Shown here piece by piece: positions 28,821 to 38,991 of a stretch of DNA of 64,000 nucleotides (positions are counted from its first letter, which is position 1; each line of letters opens with the position of its first letter). The notes under the pieces were generated by a model. That model was not told the DNA's origin and did not search any database. It worked only from the letters and a program-made list of their open reading frames with translations. Origin of the DNA: Oligoflexales bacterium (GTDB taxonomy: Bacteria; Bdellovibrionota_B; Oligoflexia; Oligoflexales; RGVZ01); assembly GCA_947445775.1 (NCBI GenBank), contig CANFEB010000007.1, forward strand, positions 1-64,000, written 5' to 3'. The position numbers were made by a program, and so were the translations under genes.

Positions 28821-29615
28821 GTGAAACGAATCACAGTTTTTCTAATTTTTATTACGTTCATGTCTGTGAATATTTCATGTCGTTCCCTGGACAAGGAGAA
28901 TGGATCAGAGCCAAAGGTCATTGGAGGCGAATCCGCTAGCGAGCTGTTTTCTGCTGTCGATATTCTTTATGTCGGAAGTTGGACTTGTTCGGGAACATTC
29001 ATCGACCCAACCCACTTTCTCACGGCTGCCCACTGCCTTAGAGAGGACAGTGGCATCGATTTAACGACGGATAAAATCCATGTTGGAAATCTTCGTGAGC
29101 AAGCGCAGCGTATTGCAATACACCCGAATTTCGGAAAAGGGCCGCGCTTTGATCTGGACTACGATATTGCCATGGTGACCTTCAAGGAGAAGCCTAAACG
29201 CCCATTTACCAAACTTTCGACGATGCCCGCACGACTCGATGATCGGGTCACACTGGTTGGCTTTGGAAGGATCGTACAGGATAGCCAGAGCGGCCAGAGC
29301 GGCCAGAGCTTTTTGGAAATCCTCGGTTTCAGCCGCAAGACCTATGGCAATAATCGAATCATCGAATTTCAGGGAACAAAAATTTTCATTGGCAATAAAA
29401 ATCCCCGCCCGTCGTTTGACGCCGTCCTTCTGGGCAAGGGAGATTCGGGGGGAGGCTGGTTCGACGCGAGGGGCGACCTGCTTGCTGTCAGTTCGGCAGG
29501 CACGTCCACAACCTCACAAGCAGTTCTGGTGACGGCACGCGCCATCGCAGAATTCATCGCTCAAGAAAGGGAAGGCAACGTTCAAGAAAGAGAAGGCAAT
29601 GCTCAGGTCCCGTGA
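28821..29615 (+). CDS. Trypsin-like S1 serine protease lipoprotein
   Basis: MKRITVFLIFITFMSVNISC; triad 'LTAAHC', 'DYDIAMV', 'GKGDSGGG'. Confidence 0.9.
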   Translation: MKRITVFLIFITFMSVNISCRSLDKENGSEPKVIGGESASELFSAVDILYVGSWTCSGTFIDPTHFLTAAHCLREDSGIDLTTDKIHVGNLREQAQRIAIHPNFGKGPRFDLDYDIAMVTFKEKPKRPFTKLSTMPARLDDRVTLVGFGRIVQDSQSGQSGQSFLEILGFSRKTYGNNRIIEFQGTKIFIGNKNPRPSFDAVLLGKGDSGGGWFDARGDLLAVSSAGTSTTSQAVLVTARAIAEFIAQEREGNVQEREGNAQVP

Positions 29616-30025
29616 TGGGTTCCCACCTTGCAGCCAGTCTCCACGCTCCTCATAATGTCATCCCTTGGGATCAATTCCGTTGGCAGGGATGCGCGACGAA
29701 GGTTGGCCTTAAAAAGAATTGCACCACGCAATTTCGCGTAATCCAAATCAGCATCTTCAAGATTGGCGTTGGTAAAATTCGCGCCTTCCAGGTTGGCGTT
29801 CCACAAAGAAACACCATGCATATCTGCATCCGTAAAATTCGCATCCTTCAGGTTGGAATACGAGAAGTTCGTATTGCTCAGATTGCACCCCGAGAAATCA
29901 ATTTTAATCAGATTGGCCTTGCGAATATCGAGACCGCTCAAGTCCTTGGTGACAGCCAGCGTCTCCAAAACTTCTTTGCGGGTCAGGGTTATTGCCTTGT
30001 CAGAATCTTTGCTCATTTTTTTCAT
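29603..30025 (-). CDS. Pentapeptide repeat protein
   Basis: 'LSGLDIRKANLIKIDFSGCNLSNTNFSYSNLKDANFTDADMHGVSLWNANLEGANFTNANLEDADLDYAKLRGA'. Confidence 0.9.
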   Translation of the reverse strand: MKKMSKDSDKAITLTRKEVLETLAVTKDLSGLDIRKANLIKIDFSGCNLSNTNFSYSNLKDANFTDADMHGVSLWNANLEGANFTNANLEDADLDYAKLRGAILFKANLRRASLPTELIPRDDIMRSVETGCKVGTHHGT

Positions 30026-30079
30026 CCAATACTTGGGCGTTGCTCAAATCATCAACTTGGAAATTAATTTCGACATCAG

Positions 30080-31084
30080 CTAGGACATCAATAACCGCGC
30101 AACATCGAGCATGCGCCAACTGAAACCGGTTTCGTTATCATACCACGACAGAATCTTGACCATCGTACCTTCCATAACAGCCGTGCTCGATCCGTCGACA
30201 AAGCTACTGTGGTTGTCACCATTGAAATCAATCGAGACGAGCGGCTCTTCCGTATATCCAAGAACACCCTTGAGGGGGCCGTTGGCGGCCTTGCGCAGGG
30301 CATTGTTGACCTCTTCCACCGTCACCGGACGCGCAACTTCAAAAGTAACGTCGACCAGCGACACATTGGGTGTTGGCACTCTGATGGCTAAACCGTGCAT
30401 CTTGCCCTTCAGCTCTGGCATCACCAGGCCAATGGCTTTTGCCGCTCCAGTCGATGTTGGAATCATCGACACTCCGGCGGCACGCGCCCGACGCAGGTCT
30501 TTGTGCGGAAGATCCAGGATGTTTTGGTCGTTCGTATATGAATGAACCGTCGTCATCAAACCGCGCTTGATGCCAGCAAGGTCATTGATGACTTTGGCGA
30601 CAGGCGCCAGGCAGTTCGTGGTACAACTGCCGTTGGAAATAATCTTGTGTTGAGCCTTGTCGATTTTCATATGATTGACGCCGTAAACCACGGTGATGTC
30701 TTCGTCGGTTGCCGGGGCCGAGATCAGCACCTTGCGGGCACCGGCCTTCAAATGGCCTTCGGCACCAGCCCTCGCCGTGAACACGCCCGAGCACTCAAAA
30801 ACAATATCCACTTCCTTGGTCTTCCACGGGAGCTCCGCCGGATTCTTGACGGCCGAAACGGAAATCGTTCGCCCGTCGACCACGATGGCGCCGTCAGCGG
30901 CTTCCACGTTGTGGTTGAAACGGCCATGGACGCTGTCGTACTTCAGCAAATGGGCCAAAGTCTTGGTGTCTGTCAGATCATTGATATGAACGATTTCGAA
31001 GTCACGATTTGCTTGTGCGTAGGCCGCGCGAAAAATCGTCCGTCCAATCCTACCAAATCCATTGATTCCGATGCGAATAGTCAT
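30080..31084 (-). CDS. gapA: Glyceraldehyde-3-phosphate dehydrogenase, type I
   Basis: MTIRIGINGFGRIGR; 'ISNGSCTTNCLAP'; 'SWYDNETGFS'. AGGAAG RBS. Confidence 0.96.
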   Translation of the reverse strand: MTIRIGINGFGRIGRTIFRAAYAQANRDFEIVHINDLTDTKTLAHLLKYDSVHGRFNHNVEAADGAIVVDGRTISVSAVKNPAELPWKTKEVDIVFECSGVFTARAGAEGHLKAGARKVLISAPATDEDITVVYGVNHMKIDKAQHKIISNGSCTTNCLAPVAKVINDLAGIKRGLMTTVHSYTNDQNILDLPHKDLRRARAAGVSMIPTSTGAAKAIGLVMPELKGKMHGLAIRVPTPNVSLVDVTFEVARPVTVEEVNNALRKAANGPLKGVLGYTEEPLVSIDFNGDNHSSFVDGSSTAVMEGTMVKILSWYDNETGFSWRMLDVARLLMS

Positions 31085-31147
31085 GTCATCTTCCTTCGAC
31101 AAAGTGGCCCTGAATCTAGCAAAGGGACAGCAGTCAGCAAGTCATTT

Positions 31148-32209
31148 TCAAACAAATCCGCTGACTTCCTTGATACAGGTCAAAAAAGCACTGGCAACTT
31201 TGGGCATGGCATCTGCTGGGATGTCGAGGTGGGTCACGGCCCGGATCCAGCCACCGCCCGTTGGCAGCACCAAAACCCCCGCCTCTGCGAGCGACTGCAC
31301 CATCGGATCGGCCAGTTCCGGCCTGACCTGGAGGTACACCATGTTGGTTTGTGGGTTCGGCGTTTTGGCGTCTAGAGCCTGGTCAGGAAATTCGGCGCAA
31401 AGTTCCCTGAATAGTTTCCCAAGCATGAGGCCGCGCTGGTGATCCTCCACAATACGTTCTCGATGGTGGCGAAGGGCATATAGCGCCCCGGCGGCAACAA
31501 TTCCAGCCTGACGCATCCCCCCGCCCCAGCGTTTGCGGACCTTGCGGGCCCGACCAATGAATTCGCGGGAACCGCACAAGGCCGACCCCACTGGCGCGCC
31601 GAGCCCCTTTGAAAAGCAGACAGACGCCGAGTCAAAGCCACTCAAGAGCCCCGAAACGGGCTGCCCCAAGGCCACGGCTGCATTCCAGATTCGTGCCCCA
31701 TCGCAGTGCAGGGCAACCCCAGTTCGGTCGCGGCGGAAGGCCCGGATGCGGTCAAGGCCTGAAACAGGAAAGACCCGTCCCCCGTGCCGGTTGTGGGTGT
31801 TTTCCACCACGATCAACGAGGTCGGGGCAGAGTGCAGGCTATCGACACGAAAAGATGCCTCAGCCACGGCGGTCCACTGGGTGAAATCAGCCGAACCAAC
31901 GCAATCAAACTGAATTCCAGACAATGCCGGCCCAGCGCCAGCCTCGTATATGAAGACGTGGCTCTCGGCCTCAATTAGGACCGAATCACCGGGGCGGGTA
32001 TGAAGGTTTATGGCGATCTGATTGGCCATCGTGCCACTAGGCATGTACAGCGCAGACTCAAAACCGGTGATGCCTGCGACTTCTTCTTCAAGCTCTTTAA
32101 TGGTCGGATCTTCCTGAAATACATCATCGCCGACGATGGCGGTGGCCATGACCGCGCGCATGGCCTGTCCGGGACGGGTAAATGTGTCGGATCTCAGGTC
32201 AATCATCAT
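31148..32209 (-). CDS. ltaE: Low-specificity L-threonine aldolase
   Basis: 'MIDLRSDTFTRPGQAMRAVMATAIVGDDVFQEDPTIKELE', 'LHCDGARIWNAAVA', 'VCFSKGLGAPVGSALCG'. Confidence 0.92.
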   Translation of the reverse strand: MMIDLRSDTFTRPGQAMRAVMATAIVGDDVFQEDPTIKELEEEVAGITGFESALYMPSGTMANQIAINLHTRPGDSVLIEAESHVFIYEAGAGPALSGIQFDCVGSADFTQWTAVAEASFRVDSLHSAPTSLIVVENTHNRHGGRVFPVSGLDRIRAFRRDRTGVALHCDGARIWNAAVALGQPVSGLLSGFDSASVCFSKGLGAPVGSALCGSREFIGRARKVRKRWGGGMRQAGIVAAGALYALRHHRERIVEDHQRGLMLGKLFRELCAEFPDQALDAKTPNPQTNMVYLQVRPELADPMVQSLAEAGVLVLPTGGGWIRAVTHLDIPADAMPKVASAFLTCIKEVSGFV

Positions 32210-32216
32210 AATCCGG

Positions 32217-32960
32217 TCAGGGTACGTGATTTTCAGGGGCAGGACGACGCATTGGAATCACAATTCCGCGTTTTTCCTCGCCCTGATTCAATCGCGCATG
32301 CGTGTTCAACCGGCGCGAATGATTGCGACGCCCCACCGTCGTGGAGGTCAAGCGGTCACGCCCGTCAGTTGGGGCGATCAGAAAAGCTGAAAGTCCGGAT
32401 CCGTCCATTAAACGACCGGCAGCAAGACCGGCCTTGACCAGTTGAGCCGACTTGAATTCAATTTCGGGAAACGCGCTTAGGCGCTCAATGCCAAGGGAAT
32501 TGCGAGCCCGAACTAAAGTCTGCATCGCTTCTTCGATAGCCCCGCCCAGAAGATGGCAGCGCATCTGGTGGCTAAAAACACCTGCCATAAGTTCAACCGT
32601 ATCAGCGGCGTTTACAAGGTCTGCCTTCTGCTGTTTTGAAAGCGCTGCAAGTTGGGTTTCAATATGACGGACCAAGGGACCAAGGCGGCGGCTGGCCTGG
32701 CGATAATCCCCCCGAATATAGGACGGCACCGACCATAAAGCGGCCGCAAAGACGCGACGCAGAATTTTGCGACGGGTAACGCCTCGGCTTAATATGCCAA
32801 TAACGCGATTTTCGCGCAGACAGGCCCGTCCCAACAAAAATAGTGTCCGGATAAATACCAATAGCTCACGCGAACCTGTATGGGCGAATGCGAGGATACC
32901 AGCAATCATAACCAGGAAAAGTGTTGTCACAGGATCGAAATGCCTCCGGCGGTAATCCAT
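32217..32960 (-). CDS. Hypothetical protein with N-terminal TM
   Basis: 247-aa ORF, directly upstream of ltaE. Confidence 0.6.
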   Translation of the reverse strand: MDYRRRHFDPVTTLFLVMIAGILAFAHTGSRELLVFIRTLFLLGRACLRENRVIGILSRGVTRRKILRRVFAAALWSVPSYIRGDYRQASRRLGPLVRHIETQLAALSKQQKADLVNAADTVELMAGVFSHQMRCHLLGGAIEEAMQTLVRARNSLGIERLSAFPEIEFKSAQLVKAGLAAGRLMDGSGLSAFLIAPTDGRDRLTSTTVGRRNHSRRLNTHARLNQGEEKRGIVIPMRRPAPENHVP

Positions 32961-33124
32961 CTGTCCTGACTTCAGGACAATGTTTAGACTTTTGGCTTTA
33001 GTGCAACTTTGTCGCGCTTGGCAATGCCTAAAATTGGATCAAATTGCAGTTCAGTTGTCCAAAAATTGCTCTGGGAGATTCTGGTTGCGGGAGCGACCCC
33101 AGCATGATTAAACTTGCGGCCCGT

Positions 33125-33200
33125 GGCGTCGTACCCAAGTGGCTAAGGGGGCGCATTGCAAATGCGTTATTCGCCGGTTCGATTCCGGCCGACGCCTCCA
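33125..33200 (+). tRNA. tRNA-Cys (GCA)
   Basis: GGCGTCG...CGACGCC acceptor, anticodon loop ttGCAaa, T-arm ccggTTCGAttccgg, encoded TCCA end. Confidence 0.96.
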
Positions 33201-33208
33201 CAGCAAAC

Positions 33209-33240
33209 AAAAAACCCGAGCAGTTATGGCTCGGGTTTTT
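33209..33240 (+). terminator. Intrinsic (possibly bidirectional) terminator after tRNA-Cys
   Basis: aaaaacccgagc agttatg gctcgggttttt. Confidence 0.9.
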
Positions 33241-33266
33241 CTATTTGTATTACATGATTACCAGGA

Positions 33267-34229
33267 TTAACGGCTGGCCACAGTGCCATCCAGGGGAAAC
33301 CACTTCGGCTCATTGACTACGAGAGCCTTCAACGGAAATCCGCTGGTTGCGCCCGCCTCATCGACGGCCATGTCCCAGATTGAAGCCAGAACTGCCGCGC
33401 CAAAACCCATGCGGGGAGCATATAACGTCTTGAGGCCCCGATCGTCCTGCGAACCGCCCTTGTCAAAGTGGTCCAAAACACCAGCCAATTCACCGTAGGA
33501 AACTTCGCACTCGTGCAAGGTCAACTCCTTTATGGCCGCCTCGGTTGGACGCCCACTATGGCGGCGATCAAAGGCAACCTTGCGCTTTTCGCCGTCGTCG
33601 ATGACATCACCCGTCAAACGGTCATGGGGAACTTCATCGACCAAGGTTGACTCGAAATACTTGTGGACACCAGAGCGACCGATGGACTGGCCGTCGTAGT
33701 CGGTGGAAACGTGCATTGGCTGGGAAATATCCCCGACGTAGTGGCCCATTACGCCTGCCATCTGAATGGCTTCTTCCCACTTCTTTTCCTGCAAGGCAGT
33801 GACCAAACGCCGATAGATGCTGGTGATCCGGAACATGGCCGATCCGTTTTCATCAACGAAGGCCATACCTTCCTTGCTGATCACAGATGCCAAGGTCAAT
33901 TTATCGAAGGATCCGAGAAGGTTTGCCTTCTTGTAAGAATCCCAATGGAAAAAATGGGTGCCGCGCTCTTTTGCGTAGGTATCAGGACGCTTCCAAAGAC
34001 CATCGGGCGTGTTGGCAAACTTGCCCAGAGTTTCCTTGTTGTTCCGGAAAAATTCAGCCGCCGGCGACTTGGTCAGTTCCGTTGCGGATACATTGACGAT
34101 GTAATGGCCCTTGGCCCCCCAAGCAAAGCAGGGGCTGCTCAAAGAAAGAAATGACAGAGAGGAGATAGATGATACCGAAATCAAGGTTCCGGCGACTGTG
34201 GTGAGACTGCACCTAGAGAATTTACGCAT
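33267..34229 (-). CDS. S1/P1 nuclease-family secreted protein
   Basis: Signal peptide then 'AWGAKGHYIVNVSATELT', 'HFFHWDSY', 'GHYVGDISQPMHVSTDYDG', 'GVHKYFES'. Confidence 0.88.
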   Translation of the reverse strand: MRKFSRCSLTTVAGTLISVSSISSLSFLSLSSPCFAWGAKGHYIVNVSATELTKSPAAEFFRNNKETLGKFANTPDGLWKRPDTYAKERGTHFFHWDSYKKANLLGSFDKLTLASVISKEGMAFVDENGSAMFRITSIYRRLVTALQEKKWEEAIQMAGVMGHYVGDISQPMHVSTDYDGQSIGRSGVHKYFESTLVDEVPHDRLTGDVIDDGEKRKVAFDRRHSGRPTEAAIKELTLHECEVSYGELAGVLDHFDKGGSQDDRGLKTLYAPRMGFGAAVLASIWDMAVDEAGATSGFPLKALVVNEPKWFPLDGTVASR

Positions 34230-34422
34230 GGATCCCCTCATAGACAAACATTTACGGTGTTTGGTAGAAACGCCGGACCAATTACCGGCTTATACATTGG
34301 GTTCAGACACTAGTGCCTGAAAACGCTAAATTTTTTGAACGTCCGAGTTTTAATCGGTGGCTCTGTCAAAGTCAAGCCTGCTTCAGGTTAAGATCCCATA
34401 AAGAGCTTAAATTGCAGCCTTT

Positions 34423-34674
34423 TTAGATTTTCGCCCGGGGCGGCTTACCCTGTTTGTTGTTGGCCTGCTCCATGGCCTTTTCCATGACCCCAGCGGCCTT
34501 GCCTTTGATCCCGCGAAACAAAAACATCAACCCGACTCCACCCAAGGCTACAGGCCCAAGAGACCGAAATAATTCGGACATTGCAGCAGCGCCCTCTGTC
34601 CTGGACATGATTCCTGCAGCCAACAAAGCGGCCGCCAGCACTTGAAACTTAAGTTCCCAAAGCTTCTTCATCAA
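34423..34674 (-). CDS. Small hydrophobic protein
   Basis: 83-aa ORF with two TM-like segments; overlaps the 5' end of the ccm cluster tail. Confidence 0.55.
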   Translation of the reverse strand: MMKKLWELKFQVLAAALLAAGIMSRTEGAAAMSELFRSLGPVALGGVGLMFLFRGIKGKAAGVMEKAMEQANNKQGKPPRAKI

Positions 34675-35626
34675 AAACCTCCTCTTTGCGTTTCGGGCGA
34701 CTCCACCAGGCCAGGCCAGCGCCCAACCCTACAAGCAATGCCGCCACGGAAAGTCCCATGATCCAAAGGCGTTGACGGCCCTCGGCCACCCCGCTCACGT
34801 CAAATACGAGCCTGTCAGCAGGCGCAAGCGGCGCAGCGATACTCCACACACCCGGCTGTTGCCCATTCCGATGAGGATTAAGCCCAGCGCCAGAAACTTC
34901 GATCCCGGTATTTTTGGGGACCAAAATTTGCAACTCCTGAACAGGATATGGGGCTTCGAATTCCAGATGGGAATTACCGGACTTTGATTCAACAATAAAC
35001 CCGAAACTGACCATGTGGACACCTGGATCGACTTTTTTTCTGAGAGCAACCCTGCCGTCATCACTGATAACAACCTCTTCCGGAGTGAGGCCTTCTTGGG
35101 GGCGGATATCGATGGCACCCGTCGGCAACATAACTGGGGTCGTGAACTCCCCGGCAACCTTGCTGTCGTTTTGCAGTGTAAAAACATAATGCCCCCAAAT
35201 CTGGTCCACACCGCCGCGCAGCATGATCGCATGGCGCTGGCCAATCACGACAGCAGCGTTAGCAGTCTGAGGAAGCAACAATTGGTCCAACCCGCCAAAT
35301 GCGAGAGCAATAATCAGACTTTTGACTGTCGAAGAAGCCCCGACACGTCGCAAGAAATCCAGACGCCGGACCAAGTCAATATAACGATGCTGCAGATATT
35401 CTTGGCGGCGTGACCACTCCCGCTTTGACAGGTCACCTTCTGCAAAAGTGACCTCCTCTTTGACGTATCGAGCAACAATAGCGACCTTCATTGCCTCCAA
35501 CCGGATGGGATCGTTGATGGTCCCCGCCGCCGCCAAAAATCCGCCGCGCCCAGTAAAAAACGGCAGAATCGTCACAGCCAATGCGCCCAGGGCAAAAATC
35601 CCGGAAACGATCATGATTGCTGTCAT
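34649..35626 (-). CDS. Membrane protein in cytochrome c biogenesis cluster (CcmI-like position)
   Basis: N- and C-terminal TM, overlaps ccmH stop (ATGA). Confidence 0.6.
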   Translation of the reverse strand: MTAIMIVSGIFALGALAVTILPFFTGRGGFLAAAGTINDPIRLEAMKVAIVARYVKEEVTFAEGDLSKREWSRRQEYLQHRYIDLVRRLDFLRRVGASSTVKSLIIALAFGGLDQLLLPQTANAAVVIGQRHAIMLRGGVDQIWGHYVFTLQNDSKVAGEFTTPVMLPTGAIDIRPQEGLTPEEVVISDDGRVALRKKVDPGVHMVSFGFIVESKSGNSHLEFEAPYPVQELQILVPKNTGIEVSGAGLNPHRNGQQPGVWSIAAPLAPADRLVFDVSGVAEGRQRLWIMGLSVAALLVGLGAGLAWWSRPKRKEEVFDEEALGT

Positions 35627-36135
35627 TGTTCGCTCCCACTTTGAATCTTGAGGTTATTGATATCACGATTCCATTCCGCCAGAATTTCCTCAAGCGGCTT
35701 GACGGCCTCTAATCCACCCAGATTCTCGCGGCGCCGCCAGACAAAAAACCAGACCGCCAGAGGTCCTGCCAATAACACCACCAATGGAATCGCCCAGGCC
35801 AAAATGCTGACTCCGGTTTTTGGTGGAGCCCGCAGGATCCACGGACCGTAGCGTTCAGTAAAAAAGGACAAAATTTCTTCATGGGACTTGCCGGCCTTGA
35901 GCTGGCTCGTTACTTCGTCTTTGATCTGCTTGGAAAATGGCGCGTCTGATTCAAGAACACTCAAACCAACACAGGTCGGGCAGCGCAGGTCGCTCGCCAC
36001 ATCCCGGAACTCATCTTGAAAGTCAGTGCTCAAAGGATCGACCGCAACGGCGCTGGCCGGCGTCGCCAATAAATTCACGGCCAGCAAGAAAGCCATGGCA
36101 CGACACCACGCAAATACTGTCACCTGCAATTTCAT
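35623..36135 (-). CDS. ccmH: Cytochrome c-type biogenesis protein CcmH
   Basis: 'LRCPTCVGLSVLESDAPFSKQIKDEVTSQLKAGKSHEEILSFFTERYGPWIL'. Confidence 0.9.
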   Translation of the reverse strand: MKLQVTVFAWCRAMAFLLAVNLLATPASAVAVDPLSTDFQDEFRDVASDLRCPTCVGLSVLESDAPFSKQIKDEVTSQLKAGKSHEEILSFFTERYGPWILRAPPKTGVSILAWAIPLVVLLAGPLAVWFFVWRRRENLGGLEAVKPLEEILAEWNRDINNLKIQSGSEQ

Positions 36136-38159
36136 GCGCGACCTCCCCTGCTGCCATGCTCCCAAACACCGCCAGCAACATCCCGGCTGCGGTCACCACG
36201 GAAGCGATCGCAAGCGGCGATGATTCCACCCAAGACCATAATCACCACACTCATGAAAACAAGGCGCACCGTCGGATTGACGTGCAGTTGCAACGTCACC
36301 GTCTCGCCAGATTTTTTCTCGAAATCAACCATAACTACGTAGAGGTCGTGCCAAAATCCACCAAGCACACCGACCTCGTTCATGAGCTCTGGTTTAGTTG
36401 GATAGCGACTCTTAGCCGGATAAACCGTGCCAACATCGCGGCCGTCGCGGGTTATTTTCAGCGGCGCTTCGAAGAGGGTCGCATTGCCTTCCTCACGGAC
36501 TTGAAACTTGCCAAGGGTAAAGTCGTAACCAAAAAGCGCTGCCGTCTCGCCCGCGCGCAGCGTCACCTGGCGGTCCACTCCGCGGTAATTTCCCAGGAAG
36601 CCAAGAATTGCCAGCAACGCACCGATGTGCGCCACAAAAGCCCCAGTGTAAGCCGTGTTGCGGCGGATAAATGCCGCGAGACGCCCGAGAATTCCGCCCG
36701 AAACATTCCCAAACGGGACAAGACGCTCCCAAAAATCCATGGACAGGCAAAGCACCGACCACATAACCAGATAGATCCCGACGATTTGTGCGCCGAGGGG
36801 CCATGGCTTGGTCGTCTTGAAAACCTCGCCACCCCAACAAAACAATGCAGCTGGCACCAGGGCCCCGACCGCAGCATTGATCATGACTTTACGACCACCT
36901 GGCATCTTCGCGGAATGGTAACGCAACAGGTTACCGACGGAGATGGCGACAATCATCGCCAGACCAATCCACGGCGCAAAGGCGTTAAAATAGGGAGCCT
37001 GAATTGAAATCCTCTGATTGCTGACGGCTTCGGAAACAATGGGAAAGACCGTTCCGATGAAGACCACGGCGGCCAGGGTCAGCAACAAAAACTGCGAAAC
37101 AACAAGGGCCGACTCCTTGGAAACCCCCCAAACCTTGCCGGCGTCAGGCGGCAGGATCGACGGCGCGCGGAAGGCAAATAGCGCCAGACTGCCGACTAAA
37201 AGCCCAGAAATAAAAATTAAATAATTGGGGCCAATATTGCCGTCAGCAAAACTGTGCACTGACGTAATGATTCCCGATCGGGTGATGAACGTCCCAAAAA
37301 AGCTAAAGAAAAAAGCTAAAATCGCTAGAATAATTCCCGAGCGTTTCAAGTGACCGAGTTTGTCCTGAATGACCATTGAATGCAGCAGGGCGGTCGCCAT
37401 GAGCCACGGCATGAAGCTCGAATTTTCGACCGGATCCCAGGCCCAATACCCAGCCCAGCCAAGTTCCACGTAAGCCCAATGCCCCCCCAGAGCCACGCCC
37501 GCTGTCAGGGCGCACCAGGCAAAAAGCGTCCAACGGCGCGTGGTTTTCAACCAGCCCTCGGTGATATCGCCATAGGCCATGGCGGCGATCGCATAGGCAA
37601 ACGGAATGGCCAAAGCCGTATAGCCCACAAAAAGAGTTGGTGGGTGGATTGCCATGTAGGGGTTTTGCAACAGTGGATTCTTCCCAAGGCCATTGCTTGG
37701 GGCGGGAAGTTGCATGACAAACGGATCTGAATGGGTGACGGAAAGGTAGAGCATCCAACTGACCACGGCTAATAGTGACGCAGCCACCCAAGGCATAATG
37801 TGTTCGTTATCGCGATTGCCAGTCCACAGGGCAATCACCGTAAAAATCGTCAGAATCATCATCCAAAGAAAATGGGAGCCTTCCAAGGCCGACCAAAAGG
37901 TGGTGAAGGTGTAAAACGCCGGGAGATCGTTGCTGGAGTTGCGCCAAATGTAAGCAATGGAATAGTCCCGTGAGAAAAGTGACAGCCACAGCACGACAGC
38001 AGCCAGCACCACAAACACAGCTGTCATGGTGGCCGCCATGCGCCCAGACCGGTAAAGGCGGCGGTGACGCATCACGGCCGCAGCAATGCTGGCACCGAGT
38101 CCGTAAACGGAAAAAATCAGAGCCAGCAATAAAAAAATAAATCCAAGTTGAGCAGGCAT
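36132..38159 (-). CDS. ccmF: Heme lyase CcmF (CcsA/CcmF family)
   Basis: 'FWSALEGSHFLWMMIL', 'WAYVELGWAGYWAWDPVENSSFMPWL', 'FGTFITRSGI', 'SVHSF'. Confidence 0.93.
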   Translation of the reverse strand: MPAQLGFIFLLLALIFSVYGLGASIAAAVMRHRRLYRSGRMAATMTAVFVVLAAVVLWLSLFSRDYSIAYIWRNSSNDLPAFYTFTTFWSALEGSHFLWMMILTIFTVIALWTGNRDNEHIMPWVAASLLAVVSWMLYLSVTHSDPFVMQLPAPSNGLGKNPLLQNPYMAIHPPTLFVGYTALAIPFAYAIAAMAYGDITEGWLKTTRRWTLFAWCALTAGVALGGHWAYVELGWAGYWAWDPVENSSFMPWLMATALLHSMVIQDKLGHLKRSGIILAILAFFFSFFGTFITRSGIITSVHSFADGNIGPNYLIFISGLLVGSLALFAFRAPSILPPDAGKVWGVSKESALVVSQFLLLTLAAVVFIGTVFPIVSEAVSNQRISIQAPYFNAFAPWIGLAMIVAISVGNLLRYHSAKMPGGRKVMINAAVGALVPAALFCWGGEVFKTTKPWPLGAQIVGIYLVMWSVLCLSMDFWERLVPFGNVSGGILGRLAAFIRRNTAYTGAFVAHIGALLAILGFLGNYRGVDRQVTLRAGETAALFGYDFTLGKFQVREEGNATLFEAPLKITRDGRDVGTVYPAKSRYPTKPELMNEVGVLGGFWHDLYVVMVDFEKKSGETVTLQLHVNPTVRLVFMSVVIMVLGGIIAACDRFRGDRSRDVAGGVWEHGSRGGRA

Positions 38160-38161
38160 AG

Positions 38162-38968
38162 TCACCACTTTACTGTTGGCGGCAGCGAGACAAAAATAGC
38201 CTCTGTGTTGCCGCCCGTCATGAGTCCAAATTTCGTCCCACGATCCCACGCCAGATTGAACTCGGCGTAGCGACCGCGCCAGTAGAGCTGGCCTTCTTTT
38301 TCTTCTTCAGTCCACGGCATAATTTTTCGCCGCGCGAGGATTTGCGGATAAATATCGATGTAGGCATCCGTCACAGCTTTCATGAAACCAAGGCAGCGAT
38401 CAAAATCGCCTTCGAGGTAATCAAAAAATATCCCACCAACGCCGCGGATGGATTTACGGTGCGGGATATAAAAGTATTCGTCGGCCCAGGCGCGAAATTT
38501 TGGATAGCAGTCGGGAGCCCATGCCAAACACGCTTTTTCCATGGCTGCATGAAAATCTCGGGTGTCGTCCTCGTAGTCGATAAAGGGGGTCAGATCGGCG
38601 CCGCCTCCTATCCAGAAGGTATCACCAACTTCCAACATCCGAACGTTCATATGGGCGATGGGAGCGTGGGGGTTCATCATGTGGGTGATGGTCGACAGGC
38701 CAGCAGCCGTGAAAGGCTTGCCGCCTTTGTCGTCACTGTTTAGGGCTGGATACTCAGGCCCAGAGACCGACGAAATATTGACGCCGGCCTTCTCGACAAC
38801 CGAGCCACGAAGGACGGCCATTGTGCCGCCACCGCCTTGGTCTCTGGTCCAAGATTTAAGCTGAATTTTGCCAATGCCATCAACCGCTTCCAGCTTTGCA
38901 GCGAGGCGGTTTCTGGCATCTTCAAAGTATGCCGTAAGGCGAAGACGGTTTTGCGGTAAAAGTTTCAT
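38162..38968 (-). CDS. hemF: Coproporphyrinogen III oxidase, oxygen-dependent (short C-terminus)
   Basis: 'GGGGTMAVLRGSVVEKAGVN', 'GGGADLTPFIDYEDDTRDFH', 'DEYFYIPHRKSIRGVGGIFFD', 'GRYAEFNLAWDRGTKFGLMTGGNTEAIFVSLPP'. Confidence 0.93.
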   Translation of the reverse strand: MKLLPQNRLRLTAYFEDARNRLAAKLEAVDGIGKIQLKSWTRDQGGGGTMAVLRGSVVEKAGVNISSVSGPEYPALNSDDKGGKPFTAAGLSTITHMMNPHAPIAHMNVRMLEVGDTFWIGGGADLTPFIDYEDDTRDFHAAMEKACLAWAPDCYPKFRAWADEYFYIPHRKSIRGVGGIFFDYLEGDFDRCLGFMKAVTDAYIDIYPQILARRKIMPWTEEEKEGQLYWRGRYAEFNLAWDRGTKFGLMTGGNTEAIFVSLPPTVKW

Positions 38969-38971
38969 CGC

Positions 38972-38991
38972 AGGAGGTCATATCACCTCCT
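38972..38991 (-). promoter_or_regulatory. Perfect SD/anti-SD hairpin in hemF leader
   Basis: Minus strand 5'-AGGAGGT GATATG ACCTCCT-GCG-ATG(hemF). Confidence 0.8.

Noticed and set aside
30542-31375. 277-aa plus-strand ORF opposite gapA/ltaE
   Set aside because: Antisense shadow spanning two conserved genes.
33125-33200. tRNA-Cys as integration site of a mobile element
   Set aside because: No integrase and no duplicated tRNA 3' end nearby; flanking genes look ordinary.
35937-37007. 356-aa plus-strand ORF opposite ccmF/ccmH
   Set aside because: Antisense shadow of high-confidence ccm genes.
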